Assembly (NCBI RefSeq): GCF_031884435.1
Contig: NZ_CP134779.1
Location: 6,202,501-6,266,500 of the forward strand
Direction: 5' to 3'
Source of the DNA: Bosea sp. 685
Lineage (GTDB): Bacteria > Pseudomonadota > Alphaproteobacteria > Rhizobiales > Beijerinckiaceae
DNA length: 64,000 nt
The position numbers and the translations under genes are program-made. A model generated the notes under the pieces. The model saw only the letters and a program-made list of their open reading frames with translations, was not told the origin of the DNA and searched no databases. This document shows, one piece after another, positions 1 to 8,498 of the stretch (position 1 is the first letter of the stretch; each line of letters starts with the position of its first letter).

Positions 1-347
1 TCGTGCTCGGCGGCGAGGATGAAGCGACCGAGGATCCCGAACTGCGCGAGCAGCTGGGGCCGCAGAAGACGAAAGCCTTGCTCGGCAAGCTCAAGGCGCT
101 TCTGCCGCAGGCCGAAGCGACGCTTGGCCATGCCTGGTCGGGCGCCTTCGGGCAGACTTCGGACGGGTTGCCATTGATCGGGCGGGTGCCCGGGCAGGCG
201 CGCATGCTCGCAGCCTATGGCTATGGCGGCAACGGCATCACCTTCAGCTTCCTCGCCTCGCGCATGCTCGCTTCGCTGATCGGCGGGGTGGAAGCGCCAT
301 GGTTCCAGCATTTCGCGATCGACCGGCGCGACCCGACCAAGCCTTGA
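1..347 (+). CDS. FAD-dependent oxidoreductase (DAO family), C-terminal part
   Basis: The gene is cut by the left edge; the frame is open from the first bases and ends at a TGA, giving about 114 C-terminal residues. The segment GLPLIGRVPG followed by YGYGGNGITFSF matches the end of DAO-fold flavoenzymes (glycine/D-amino-acid oxidase or PuuB-like). In this family it closes the FAD site: a T/S-D-G-x-P-x-I-G turn, then a glycine-rich loop contacting the flavin. The substrate cannot be told because the dinucleotide-binding N-terminus lies outside the window. It is followed on the same strand by a VOC-family gene 140 bp downstream with its own ribosome binding site, so co-transcription is possible but not shown. 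Confidence 0.8.
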   Translation, partial: VLGGEDEATEDPELREQLGPQKTKALLGKLKALLPQAEATLGHAWSGAFGQTSDGLPLIGRVPGQARMLAAYGYGGNGITFSFLASRMLASLIGGVEAPWFQHFAIDRRDPTKP

Positions 348-486
348 GCCCTGTGTCCTGAGCCCTACCCGCGATTGCGCTGCTGCAATCATGAGCTTGC
401 CACCACCAGGGGCGACAAGGCGGGCGAAGATCACCATCTTCCGGCTCACACGGCCAGTGAAGGCCGGCTCATTTTCGGAGGCTGCC

Positions 487-1368
487 ATGCTCGCGGTCCA
501 AGATTCCAACCGGGATTCTAAATCCGCCTCGCCCGTCCGGCTCGAAGCGCTGGATGCGCCCTTCCATATCGGCGCGGTGGCGTTGAGGGTTCACGACCTG
601 GCGAAGCTGACGGCGTTCTATCGTGACGCGATCGGCCTTGCTTTGATCCATCAGGAGCCCGGCCTCGCCACGCTCGGCGTCGATGGCGAGGTTCTGGTGC
701 GGCTGGAGGCGGGCGCCGAGCGCCCAACCTCGCTGGCAGGCCTGTTCCACCTCGCCATCCTGCTGCCCTCGCGCAGCGCCCTGGCCGATTGGGTCGGCCA
801 TGCCGCCAATGCGCAGATCGCGCTCGAAGGCGCCTCTGACCATCTCGTCAGCGAGGCGCTGTATCTGTCGGACCCCGAGGGCAACGGCATCGAGATCTAT
901 CGCGACCGCCCGCGCGCCGACTGGCCGCGCCGCGACGGTGCGATCAAGATGGCGACCGAGCGGCTCGATCTGCAGGCGCTGCTAAGCGAAGCCCAGGCTA
1001 GCCCCTATGCCGGCATGCCCAGCGGCACGCGCATGGGCCATATCCATCTGCGCGTCGGCGAGACGGCTGAGGCCGAGGCCTTCTATGCCGGCAAGCTCGG
1101 CTTCGAGCTGATGGTACGCTATCCCGGCGCGAGCTTCCTCTCCAGCGGCGGCTATCATCACCACATCGCCGGCAATATCTGGAACAGCCGTGGCGCCAGC
1201 GCACGCGGCGAGGGCGAAGCGGGGCTCGGCTTCTTCGAGCTGGTGGCTCGCGATGCCGGGGATTTCGAGACGATGCGCCAGCGCATCCTGGCGGCCGGCG
1301 GCAGCGAGGATGCCAAGGGACCCTCGATCGCCGATCCCTGGGGCAACAGGCTCATACTGCGTCGCTAA
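487..1368 (+). CDS. VOC family protein, two-domain extradiol-dioxygenase/glyoxalase type (CatE-like)
   Basis: A 293-aa protein with two vicinal-oxygen-chelate modules. The first begins near residue 23 (HIGAVALRVHDL, then FYRDAIGL), the second near residue 180 (GHIHLRVGET, FYAGKLGFEL). Candidate metal ligands are the first-strand histidines and late glutamates (GNGIEIY; GFFELV). Length and duplication resemble catechol-2,3-dioxygenase-like CatE of the Bacillus YfiE type. ATG 487 is chosen because GGAG lies about 7 nt upstream. An in-frame ATG at 391 would add 32 residues outside the fold. Real substrates of this family vary widely, so only the fold is claimed. Confidence 0.8.
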   Translation: MLAVQDSNRDSKSASPVRLEALDAPFHIGAVALRVHDLAKLTAFYRDAIGLALIHQEPGLATLGVDGEVLVRLEAGAERPTSLAGLFHLAILLPSRSALADWVGHAANAQIALEGASDHLVSEALYLSDPEGNGIEIYRDRPRADWPRRDGAIKMATERLDLQALLSEAQASPYAGMPSGTRMGHIHLRVGETAEAEAFYAGKLGFELMVRYPGASFLSSGGYHHHIAGNIWNSRGASARGEGEAGLGFFELVARDAGDFETMRQRILAAGGSEDAKGPSIADPWGNRLILRR

Positions 1369-1381
1369 CAGGTGGCCGGGC

Positions 1382-1834
1382 TTAGCGCTCCAGCAGATGT
1401 GTGCGCGTCGCGCCGCTGAGATCGCGCCGAAAACCTTCCGCATCCCAGAAGGCGGCGGCGCGGTCGTCGGCAGCGCGGAGGGAGAGCCGCGCCGCCACGG
1501 CAAAACCCTGCTGGATCAGGGCCGCCGCAATGGCGCGCCCGACACCATGGCGGCGCCAGGCGGGACGCACATAGACATGGCGCAGCCGGGCGAGATCCGG
1601 TTCCGGATCGTAAGGGTCGGGTGTGAGGCCGCCCAGCCCCGCCAATTCGCCCTCCGCGAAGGCTGCGAAGAGCACAGGCAGATCGCCATCGCCGGCATAG
1701 TCGCCGCGCGCGACCTCGTCAGTCAGCCGGTCGAGGAAGGCGTAATCCTCCCCGGCCGCCTCTTGTCGCAAGGCCTCGAAACCGTCCGGCAGCGCAGCAC
1801 CGACGCGGACGATCTGAATCGTGGCCGGCGTCAC
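1382..1834 (-). CDS. GNAT family N-acetyltransferase
   Basis: A 150-aa protein with the GNAT core: the strand [10 protein letters not shown] leads into [14 protein letters not shown], the acetyl-CoA pyrophosphate-binding loop (Q/R-x-x-G-x-G/A), and a late [10 protein letters not shown] segment is the usual final helix. Acceptor substrate unknown. Its ATG overlaps the stop of cysK by 4 bp (ATGA), so it is probably translated by coupling as the last gene of the dut/Rrf2/cysK run. The pairing might suggest acetylation linked to sulfur amino acid metabolism, but that is inference. Confidence 0.85.
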   Translation of the reverse strand: MTPATIQIVRVGAALPDGFEALRQEAAGEDYAFLDRLTDEVARGDYAGDGDLPVLFAAFAEGELAGLGGLTPDPYDPEPDLARLRHVYVRPAWRRHGVGRAIAAALIQQGFAVAARLSLRAADDRAAAFWDAEGFRRDLSGATRTHLLER

Positions 1835-2817
1835 AGACCCTCGAACAAGGCGCTCGAAATATAGCGCTCGGCGAAGGAGGGGATGATCACGACGATGGTC
1901 TTGCCGGCATTCTCCGGCCGCGCGCCGACTTCGAGCGCCGCAGCAACTGCCGCGCCGGACGAGATGCCGGCTGGGATGCCCTCGCTCTTGGCAAGGGCGC
2001 GCGCCGTCTCGAAGGAGGTCTGGTTGCCGACGGTGACGACCTCGTCGATGACCGAGCGGTCGAGGATGCCCGGCACGAAGCCCGCCCCGATGCCCTGGAT
2101 CTTGTGCGGGCCGGGCGCGCCGCCCGACAGCACCGGCGAATCCTCGGGCTCGACCGCGATGATCTTCACGCCGGGATTGCGCGCCTTGAGCACCTGGCCG
2201 ACGCCGGTGATGGTGCCGCCCGTGCCGACGCCGGAGATGAAGATGTCGACCTTGCCGTCAGTGTCGTTCCAGATCTCCTCGGCGGTCGTCTTGCGATGGA
2301 TTTCCGGATTATGCGGGTTCTCGAATTGCTGCGGGATGATCGAGCCCGGAATCTCCGCCTTGAGCTCCTCGGCCCGGGCGACAGCGCCGCGCATGCCGCC
2401 GGGACCGGGCGTCAGCACGAGCTCGGCGCCGAGCAGCGCCAGCATCTTGCGGCGCTCCAGCGACATCGTCTCCGGCATCACCAGGATCAGGCGATAGCCG
2501 CGCGCGGCGGCGACAAAAGCAAGCGCGATGCCGGTATTGCCCGAGGTCGGCTCGATCAGCGTGCCGCCCGGCTTCAACGCGCCGGAGGCCTCCAGCGCAT
2601 CGACCATGTTGACGCCGATGCGGTCCTTGACGCTGGAGATCGGGTTGAAGAATTCGAGCTTGGCCAGGATCGTCGCCTTGACGCCGCGCTCGGCCGGCAG
2701 GCGGTTGAGCTTGACCAAGGGGGTGTCGCCGATGGTGTCGGTGATCGATTCATAGACCCGGCCGCGGCCTGGGGCCTTGCTCGGAGCGGAGTGGAGCGTG
2801 CGCGCTGCCTCGGTCAT
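1831..2817 (-). CDS. cysK: Cysteine synthase A (O-acetylserine sulfhydrylase)
   Basis: A 328-aa PLP enzyme that replaces the acetyl group of O-acetylserine with sulfide to make cysteine. The PLP lysine is in SSVKDRIG, the substrate loop is [11 protein letters not shown], and the phosphate loop is [13 protein letters not shown]. Length fits CysK (about 310-330). AGGAGG stands before the ATG. It lies just downstream of an Rrf2-family regulator gene on the same strand, and the 84-bp gap holds an AT-rich inverted repeat, a likely regulatory site. CysK rather than CysM is favoured by overall similarity; substrate preference is not provable here. Confidence 0.95.
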   Translation of the reverse strand: MTEAARTLHSAPSKAPGRGRVYESITDTIGDTPLVKLNRLPAERGVKATILAKLEFFNPISSVKDRIGVNMVDALEASGALKPGGTLIEPTSGNTGIALAFVAAARGYRLILVMPETMSLERRKMLALLGAELVLTPGPGGMRGAVARAEELKAEIPGSIIPQQFENPHNPEIHRKTTAEEIWNDTDGKVDIFISGVGTGGTITGVGQVLKARNPGVKIIAVEPEDSPVLSGGAPGPHKIQGIGAGFVPGILDRSVIDEVVTVGNQTSFETARALAKSEGIPAGISSGAAVAAALEVGARPENAGKTIVVIIPSFAERYISSALFEGL

Positions 2818-2873
2818 GGAATCCTCCTGGGAATGATCGTGATTTATGGCGACGCTAGTTCAATTCACAGTCC

Positions 2874-2890
2874 ATGTCGATGATAGACAT
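2874..2890. promoter_or_regulatory. Candidate operator upstream of cysK (inverted repeat)
   Basis: ATGTC and GACAT are exact reverse complements separated by 7 nt, within a strikingly AT-rich 84-bp gap between the Rrf2 regulator and cysK. It sits about 60 bp upstream of the cysK start, where a repressor could block a promoter. Assignment to the neighbouring Rrf2 protein is inference from position. Confidence 0.4.
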
Positions 2891-2901
2891 TATATACAAA
2901 T

Positions 2902-3354
2902 TTAGATTGTGAAATCGGTGGTCGCGCTTGCCCCGTCAAAGGCCGCGCTGCGCTCCGCCTGCTGGCACAGCTCCTCGACGGTGACCCCATCCAGTGTCGA
3001 GAGAAAGGCCTGCGAGGCTCGTTCCACCTGCGGGCCGACCACGAGGTCGATCAGGCGCGATTGCGGCATGGGCCCGAGTCCATCCTCGCCAACCTCCTGC
3101 ATCGCCGCGCGCGCGATCTCGCCGGCGGTGATCCGGCGGCGCTCGCGCGCCAGCTCATAGCCGCCGCGCGGACCGCGCACGCCCTTCAGGATGCCGACCC
3201 GGACCAGCGCCTGCAGCAGCGTCTCGAGATGGCGCGGTGGCAGATCATGCCGCGCCGCCAGCATTTTGGCCGCGACCGGCGAGGGCCGCGCATGCAGGGC
3301 GATATCGACCACCGCCGCGATGGCGAGCAGGCTGCGGCGCGAGAGCAGGTTCAC
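2902..3354 (-). CDS. Rrf2 family transcriptional regulator
   Basis: A 150-aa protein starting at GTG 3354, whose codon overlaps the dut stop. The N-terminal winged helix is typical of Rrf2: [14 protein letters not shown], then a recognition region [32 protein letters not shown]. The only cysteine is in a late ELCQQ segment, so the three-cysteine iron-sulfur site of IscR/NsrR is absent. That puts it nearer CymR-like members, which in Firmicutes sense cysteine status through CysK. Position directly before cysK supports a role in sulfur control, which is inference. Confidence 0.88.
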   Translation of the reverse strand: MNLLSRRSLLAIAAVVDIALHARPSPVAAKMLAARHDLPPRHLETLLQALVRVGILKGVRGPRGGYELARERRRITAGEIARAAMQEVGEDGLGPMPQSRLIDLVVGPQVERASQAFLSTLDGVTVEELCQQAERSAAFDGASATTDFTI

Positions 3355-3857
3355 GCGACCGCTCCCTTGTCCGTGTCCGACTTGACGGTGTCCGATTTGG
3401 GCATGTCCGAGACGCCGGTCGAGCCAAAGCCGCCGGCGCCGCGCGCGGTTTCGTCCAGGATTGTCGTCTCGACGAGATTGGCCTGCGTGACCGGCGCGAT
3501 CACCAATTGCGCGATGCGGTCGCCGCGACGGATCGTGAAAGGCTCCTGGCCGAGATTGATCAGGATGGCCGTGACCTCGCCGCGATAGTCGCTATCGACC
3601 GTGCCCGGCGCGTTGAGCAGGGTGATGCCATGCCGCAACGCCAATCCCGAGCGCGGGCGCACCTGCGCCTCGAAACCGGCCGGCAATTGCAGGGCAAGGC
3701 CGGTGGGAACCGCAATGCGCTCGCCGGGAGCCATGACGAGCGTGTCGCCCTCTGCCAGCGCCGCGCGCAGATCGAGCCCGGCCGCGCCCGCGCTTTCATA
3801 GGCCGGCAGCGGCAGCCCGGCGCCATGTCCGACGCGGCGTACGGGGATCGTGACCAT
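3351..3857 (-). CDS. dut: Deoxyuridine 5'-triphosphate nucleotidohydrolase
   Basis: A 168-aa trimeric dUTPase that hydrolyses dUTP to dUMP, keeping uracil out of DNA and feeding dTMP synthesis. Visible motifs: AGLDLRA (I), PRSGLA (II), [13 protein letters not shown] (III, with the catalytic Asp in TVDSDY), RGDRIAQLV (IV) and the phosphate-gripping [11 protein letters not shown] (V). After motif V there is an extra tail of about 20 residues with a repeated S-D-T pattern, longer than in E. coli. It lies 2 bp after coaBC on the same strand; coaBC-dut is a familiar pairing in bacteria. Confidence 0.95.
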   Translation of the reverse strand: MVTIPVRRVGHGAGLPLPAYESAGAAGLDLRAALAEGDTLVMAPGERIAVPTGLALQLPAGFEAQVRPRSGLALRHGITLLNAPGTVDSDYRGEVTAILINLGQEPFTIRRGDRIAQLVIAPVTQANLVETTILDETARGAGGFGSTGVSDMPKSDTVKSDTDKGAVA

Positions 3858-3859
3858 GC

Positions 3860-5179
3860 CTAGGCTCCCGCCTTCGAGACGCCCGTCAGCCCGGCGAGAT
3901 GCGCGATCAGGCGGCTCGCGACCTCCTCCTTCGCCAGGGTCGGCCAGGTCTCGACGCCGTCGCGGGTGACGAGATGGACGGTGTTGGAATCGCCGCCCAT
4001 CACGCCGGTGCCGCCGACGTCATTGGCGACGATCAGGTCGCAGCCCTTCCTCGCGAGCTTGGCGCGGGCATAGTCGATGACGTTTTCCGTTTCCGCCGCG
4101 AAGCCGACGACGAGAGCCGGCCGGCCGGTCTTGCGATGAGCGACGGTCGCCAGGATGTCGGGGTTCTCGACCAGCGCCAGGGCCGGCGTCCCACTAGTGC
4201 CCTTCTTCATCTTCTCCGGCGCTGCGTCCGCGACGCGCCAATCGGCGACGGCGGCCGCGAAGACCGCGATGTCGGCGGGCAGCGCCGCCTCGGTCGCCGC
4301 CAGCATCTCGCGAGCGGATTCGACATGGATCGTGGTGACGCCGTCGGGGTCGGGCAGGCCGACGGGGCCGGAGACCAGCGTCACGCTGGCGCCAGCGGCT
4401 GCAGCTGCGGCCGCGATTGCATGACCTTGCTTGCCCGAGGAGCGGTTGGCGATGTAGCGCACCGGGTCGATCGGCTCATGCGTCGGTCCCGATGTCACCA
4501 GCACATGCTTGCCGGCGAGCGGCTTCTGCGCGATGGCCGCGCCGCCCGGCGTGCGACCGAGGAAGCCGATCGCACGCGGTTGTGCCGCCATATCGCCGGC
4601 CAGAGCACGCTCGATCGCGGCCAGGATCTCGAGCGGTTCGGCCATGCGGCCCGGCCCGTTCTCGCCGCGCTCGGCCATGGCGCCGGAATTGGGCCCGACG
4701 ACGAGCACACCGTCCTTCTCGAGCTGCGCCATGTTGCGGCGCGTCGCCGGATGCTCCCACATCCTGGGATTCATCGCGGGCGCGATCAGGATGCGCTTGT
4801 CGGTGGCGAGCAGCGCGGTCGAGGCGAGGTCATTGGCAAGCCCCGTCGCCATCTTGGCGATGAGATCGGCGGTGGCGGGCGCGACGACGATGAGGTCGGT
4901 CGAGCGCGACAGCGCGATATGGCCGATATCGGCCTCGTCGGTCAGCGAGAACAGATCGGTGAAGCAGCGTTCGCCGGCGAGCGACGAGACGGAGAGCGGC
5001 GTGACGAACTCCTCGCCCGCCTTAGTCAGGATGCAGCGCGAGGCGATGCCATGATCCTTCAAGCGCCGGATCAGCTCCAGGCACTTATAGGCGGCGATGC
5101 CGCCGCCGATGATCAGGAGGATGGAGCGGGAGGCGGGCAAGGCGGAGGTTCCTGAGCCGGGATACCCTTCACCTAGCAT
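3860..5179 (-). CDS. coaBC: Bifunctional phosphopantothenoylcysteine decarboxylase / phosphopantothenate-cysteine ligase
   Basis: A 439-aa bifunctional coenzyme A enzyme. The N-terminal flavoprotein CoaC half has GGGIAAYK at the start, the active-site histidine in [10 protein letters not shown], and the APAMNPRMW motif. The CoaB half opens with [15 protein letters not shown] and NRSSGKQGH and carries the KMKK and ANDV segments used for ligation with cysteine. The first ~15 residues before the flavoprotein fold look unneeded; an in-frame TTG about 12 codons in is an alternative start. It heads the coaBC-dut-Rrf2-cysK-GNAT run. Confidence 0.94.
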   Translation of the reverse strand: MLGEGYPGSGTSALPASRSILLIIGGGIAAYKCLELIRRLKDHGIASRCILTKAGEEFVTPLSVSSLAGERCFTDLFSLTDEADIGHIALSRSTDLIVVAPATADLIAKMATGLANDLASTALLATDKRILIAPAMNPRMWEHPATRRNMAQLEKDGVLVVGPNSGAMAERGENGPGRMAEPLEILAAIERALAGDMAAQPRAIGFLGRTPGGAAIAQKPLAGKHVLVTSGPTHEPIDPVRYIANRSSGKQGHAIAAAAAAAGASVTLVSGPVGLPDPDGVTTIHVESAREMLAATEAALPADIAVFAAAVADWRVADAAPEKMKKGTSGTPALALVENPDILATVAHRKTGRPALVVGFAAETENVIDYARAKLARKGCDLIVANDVGGTGVMGGDSNTVHLVTRDGVETWPTLAKEEVASRLIAHLAGLTGVSKAGA

Positions 5180-5213
5180 CCGGCGGGCGGGGCTGTCATG
5201 GGGCGGGCCGCCT

Positions 5214-5297
5214 TGCCGTCATGCTCGGGCGCAGACCCGAGCATCTCCTGCCAGAGATTCTCGGGTCTGCGCTTCGCTAAGCCCGAGAATGACGGCA
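5214..5297. repeat. Dispersed palindromic repeat, family A (copy 1)
   Basis: An 84-bp element whose ends are a perfect 9-bp inverted repeat, TGCCGTCAT and ATGACGGCA. Inside lie two hairpins built from CTCGGG/CCCGAG. It fills the gap between coaBC and amn. Seven related elements occur in other gaps of the window. Confidence 0.8.
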
Positions 5298-5304
5298 ACG
5301 AGCC

Positions 5305-6759
5305 TCACCGAAACGGCGGCTCGTCGAAGCTCCTGAGCTTGCGCGAGTGAATGGTCGAGCCCGCTTCCTTGAGCTTCTCCAGCGCCGCGAGCCCGATCTT
5401 GAGATGCTCGCCGACGGCGCGCTCATAGAAGGCGTTCGCCGCGCCGGGCAATTTGATCTCGCCATGTAGAGGCTTGTCGGAGACGCAGAGCAAAGTGCCG
5501 TAGGGCACGCGCAGACGGTAGCCTTGCGCTGCGATCGTGCCCGATTCCATGTCGACCGCGATGGCGCGCGAGAGGTTGATGCGGCGGCGCTCCTTGGTCC
5601 AGCGCAGCTCCCAGTTACGGTCGTCCTGCGTCACGACGGTGCCGGTGCGCAGCCGGTTCTTCAGCCGGTCGCCCTGCTCGCCCGTCACTTCCGCCGCCGC
5701 CTGTTGGAGGGCGACCTGGACCTCGGCGAGCGCCGGGATCGGGATGTCGGGCGGCACCAGCTCGTCCAGGATGCCGTCCTGCCGGAGATAGGCATGGGCC
5801 AGGACATAGTCGCCGATGATCTGCGTCTGGCGCAGACCGCCGCAATGGCCGACCATCAGCCAGCAATTGGGCCTGAGCACCGCGAGGTGGTCGGTGATGT
5901 TCTTGGCATTGGAGGGGCCGACGCCGATATTGACCAGCGTCACGCCGTCGCCCTTGCTGCGGATCAGGTGATAGGCCGGCATCTGGAAGCGATGCCAGGG
6001 CGCCGACATCACCCGCTCGGCTGCCGAAACGTCGATGCCGTCGCGCTCGATCCGCACACCGCCCGGCGTCACCAGGGCCTCGGCCGTGCCGGCTTCGATC
6101 TCAGCCAGCGCCAGCCGCACGAACTGGTCGACATAGCGGTGGTAGTTGGTCAGCAGCACCCAGGGCTGCACGGCGCGCCAGTCGGTGCCGGTGTAGTGCA
6201 CCAGCCGCCGCAGCGAGTAGTCGACCCGCACCGCATCGAACAGCGAGAGCGGGCGCGGCTCGCCCTCGACGATGTCGAAGGTGCCGTCGGCGATCTCGTC
6301 GCCGACCAGGGAGAGCAGGGGCGTCGGGAAATGCCGGGCGAGCTCGGCCGCCGTGACCTTGCCGCGCCCGAGCTCGTCGCCGCCTTCGAGCGCATAGGGG
6401 TAGGGGATTTCCTGATGGCTCACACCGGTCTCGATCGTGGCGCCATATTCCTCGACGAGCGGCTGCAGCTGGTCGAGCAGATAGGCGCGGAATTCGGCCG
6501 GCTGCGTCACCGTGGTCGAATAGATGCCGGGCGCTGCGAATTTGGCGAAGCCGCGCCGCGTCGCGGCGGGCAGCTTCGAGGGCTCGTAGGTGACGCGCAG
6601 CAGCGGATAGCGATAGCGCGCGCGCTCTTCTAGCGTCGGCGCCTCGCCCGTATCGAAAAAGCGCTGCAGATCGCCGCGCAACGCCGTCTTCGCGTCCGCA
6701 TAGAGCAGCTCCAGCCGGTCGACGGCGGCGTCTGGCGTGGCGGCGGTCTCGAATGTCAT
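5305..6759 (-). CDS. amn: AMP nucleosidase
   Basis: Cleaves AMP to adenine and ribose 5-phosphate, a purine salvage and energy-charge enzyme. From ATG 6759 the protein has 484 residues, exactly the length of E. coli Amn, with GAGAGG about 10 nt upstream; an earlier in-frame ATG at 6882 would add 41 unlikely residues. The N-terminal half is the AMP nucleosidase-specific domain, and the C-terminal half is a nucleoside-phosphorylase-like fold with NIGVGPSNAKNITDHLA, MVGHCGGLR and the late VDMESGTIAAQGYR ribose-binding motif. It stands alone, divergent from the arsR operon. Confidence 0.95.
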   Translation of the reverse strand: MTFETAATPDAAVDRLELLYADAKTALRGDLQRFFDTGEAPTLEERARYRYPLLRVTYEPSKLPAATRRGFAKFAAPGIYSTTVTQPAEFRAYLLDQLQPLVEEYGATIETGVSHQEIPYPYALEGGDELGRGKVTAAELARHFPTPLLSLVGDEIADGTFDIVEGEPRPLSLFDAVRVDYSLRRLVHYTGTDWRAVQPWVLLTNYHRYVDQFVRLALAEIEAGTAEALVTPGGVRIERDGIDVSAAERVMSAPWHRFQMPAYHLIRSKGDGVTLVNIGVGPSNAKNITDHLAVLRPNCWLMVGHCGGLRQTQIIGDYVLAHAYLRQDGILDELVPPDIPIPALAEVQVALQQAAAEVTGEQGDRLKNRLRTGTVVTQDDRNWELRWTKERRRINLSRAIAVDMESGTIAAQGYRLRVPYGTLLCVSDKPLHGEIKLPGAANAFYERAVGEHLKIGLAALEKLKEAGSTIHSRKLRSFDEPPFR

Positions 6760-6893
6760 GGGGCGAACGTACCTCTCGTTCGGTCGAGCTTCTAGCTGCG
6801 CCACTGCCCCGCTGACAACAGGGATGGGTCCCATGCAGGCCGGTTGGAGTGTGGCGCTGCCCGCTTGACAGCGAAGCGGCACGGCATTATTGA

Positions 6894-6920
6894 ACCATCA
6901 AGTTAATTAACTCATCGGTT
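6894..6920. promoter_or_regulatory. Candidate ArsR operator overlapping the arsR promoter
   Basis: A perfect 12-bp palindrome AGTTAATTAACT (6901-6912) is flanked 4 nt out on each side by AACC and GGTT, extending the symmetry. It ends 7 nt before the arsR-type start codon, in an AT-rich island unlike its surroundings. Position and symmetry fit autoregulation by an ArsR dimer; not demonstrated. Confidence 0.5.
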
Positions 6921-6927
6921 TAATTCA

Positions 6928-7275
6928 ATGTCGAGCGACCCGCTCAGCCTCACCCTGTCCGCCCTTGCCGACCCGACGCGGCGCGCCATCCTGGCGCGGC
7001 TGTCGCTGGGCGAGACCTCGGTGACGGAGCTGGCCGAGCCCTTCGCGATGAGCCTGCCGGCCGTCTCCAAGCATCTCAAGGTGCTGGAGCGGGCCGGGCT
7101 GATCACGCGCGGCCGCGAGGCGCAATGGCGGCCCTGCCGGCTCGACCCCGGCCCTCTGCGCGAGGTGTCGGAGTGGCTGGAACATTACAGCCGTTTTTGG
7201 GACCAGAGCCTGGGACGATTGGAGGAGGTGCTGCGCGAGATGCAGGCAGCGCCGGCCGAGGACGGTCAACCGTAA
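6928..7275 (+). CDS. ArsR family winged-helix transcriptional regulator
   Basis: A 115-aa regulator. The winged helix reads ALADPTRRAILARL, VTELAEPFAMSLPAVSKHLKVLERAGLI, then RGREAQWRPCRLDP for the wing. No ELCVCD metal motif is present, so it is not a metal sensor of the ArsR/SmtB type; it belongs to the SdpR-like branch that commonly precedes SRPBCC (AHSA1) genes. It is first in a rightward set with SRPBCC, DUF1579 and VOC proteins, and a 12-bp palindrome lies just before its start. Confidence 0.92.
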   Translation: MSSDPLSLTLSALADPTRRAILARLSLGETSVTELAEPFAMSLPAVSKHLKVLERAGLITRGREAQWRPCRLDPGPLREVSEWLEHYSRFWDQSLGRLEEVLREMQAAPAEDGQP

Positions 7276-7276
7276 C

Positions 7277-7338
7277 GCGGTTTCGAACGAAGCGGACATC
7301 GGTCCGCGTAAAGAAAACGCATTGAAACAAAAGCAAGA
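7277..7338. repeat. Rhizobial-type palindromic repeat, family B (copy 1)
   Basis: The sequence GAAGCGGACATCGGTCCGCG followed by AAGAAAACGC and a trailing AAACAAAAGCAAGAGC aligns with the copy at 40623-40690 over about 60 bp. It fills the space between the ArsR gene and the SRPBCC gene, so it lies inside the presumed operon transcript. Confidence 0.6.
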
Positions 7339-7369
7339 GCCGCGTGGCGGCGTCAAACGAGGAAAACCC

Positions 7370-7912
7370 ATGCTCAAGACCGTTCTTCTCAGCCTGCTGA
7401 CGATCCTCGCCATCGGCATCGTCGTGGTGCTGATCCTTGCCGCAATGAAGCCCGACAGTTTCCAGGTCCAGCGCGCCATCGCCATCAACGCGCCGCCCGA
7501 GCGCGTCTACCCGCTGATCGCGGATTTCAGGGCCTGGGGCGCCTGGTCGCCCTGGGAGAAGAAGGATCCCAACCTGAAGCGCAGCTTCAGCGGGGCCGAG
7601 ACCGGCAAGGGGGCGATCTATGCCTGGGCGGGTGACAAGAATGTCGGCGAAGGCAGCATGGAAATCGTCGAGGCCGAACCGTCAAGCAAGATCGGGCTCA
7701 AGCTCGACTTCATCAAGCCCTTCGAGGCCCATAACGCCGCCGTCTTCGCACTGCAGCCGCAAGGCTCTGCAACGAACGTGACCTGGACGATGACGGGACC
7801 AACCCCGTTCTTCGCCAAGATCATCCATGTCTTCTTCAACATGGACCGGATGGTCGGCGGCGATTTCGAGGCCGGCCTCGCCAGCCTCAAGGCGCAGGCC
7901 GAGCGCCGGTAG
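7370..7912 (+). CDS. SRPBCC family protein with N-terminal membrane anchor
   Basis: A 180-aa protein from ATG 7370 (GAGG 8 nt upstream). Residues 1-24 form one hydrophobic helix (LLSLLTILAIGIVVVLILAA), giving a membrane anchor. The rest is a START/SRPBCC hydrophobic-cavity domain: VQRAIAINAPPERVYPLIADF, then W..W segments and a final helix ending in LKAQAERR. Ligand unknown. It follows the ArsR regulator, as is typical of ArsR-SRPBCC pairs. Confidence 0.85.
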   Translation: MLKTVLLSLLTILAIGIVVVLILAAMKPDSFQVQRAIAINAPPERVYPLIADFRAWGAWSPWEKKDPNLKRSFSGAETGKGAIYAWAGDKNVGEGSMEIVEAEPSSKIGLKLDFIKPFEAHNAAVFALQPQGSATNVTWTMTGPTPFFAKIIHVFFNMDRMVGGDFEAGLASLKAQAERR

Positions 7913-7977
7913 CGGCCAAAGACGACGCGGACACAGAGCCGCGCTTTCGACAACCACATGATCAGGGAGATCGCCCG

Positions 7978-8460
7978 ATGCTAGCCGAACCACGCAAGGA
8001 ACACGCCTGGCTCCAGCAATTCGTCGGAGAATGGGCATCCGAGATGGAGTGCTCGATGGGGCCGGACAAGCCGCGCCAGACATCGACCGGGACCGAGAGC
8101 GTGCGCTCGCTCGGCGGCCTCTGGACGCTGGGCGAAGGCAAGGGCGAGATGCCCGGCTGCGGCCCCGCGACGACGCTGATGACGCTCGGTTTCGACCCCG
8201 AAAAGGGCCGCTTCGTCGGCACCTTCACCGGCTCGATGATGACGCATCTATGGGTCTATGACGGCTTCCTCGACGAGACCGGAACCGTGCTGACGCTGGA
8301 GACCGAGGGGCCGAGCTTCGCGGGCGACGGCAAGATGGCGAAATATCGCGACATCATGACTGTCCTGAGCCCCGATCACCGCGTCCTGACCTCCAATGTA
8401 CCAGGCGAAGACGGACGCTGGACCGAATTCATGACAGCCCATTACCGCCGGACCGCGTGA
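7978..8460 (+). CDS. DUF1579 family protein
   Basis: A 160-aa protein with the DUF1579 look: an opening HAWLQQFVGEW, then G-rich strands (SLGGLWTLGEGKG, TTLMTLGFDPEKGRFVGTF) and a TLETEGPSF strand. The family is predicted to be a small beta-barrel with no assigned biochemical role. It is the third gene of the ArsR/SRPBCC operon. The ATG is preceded by GGGAGA. Confidence 0.82.
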   Translation: MLAEPRKEHAWLQQFVGEWASEMECSMGPDKPRQTSTGTESVRSLGGLWTLGEGKGEMPGCGPATTLMTLGFDPEKGRFVGTFTGSMMTHLWVYDGFLDETGTVLTLETEGPSFAGDGKMAKYRDIMTVLSPDHRVLTSNVPGEDGRWTEFMTAHYRRTA

Positions 8461-8498
8461 GCGCGGCCTTATCCCCTCCAGATGCAAGGACAGATCCC

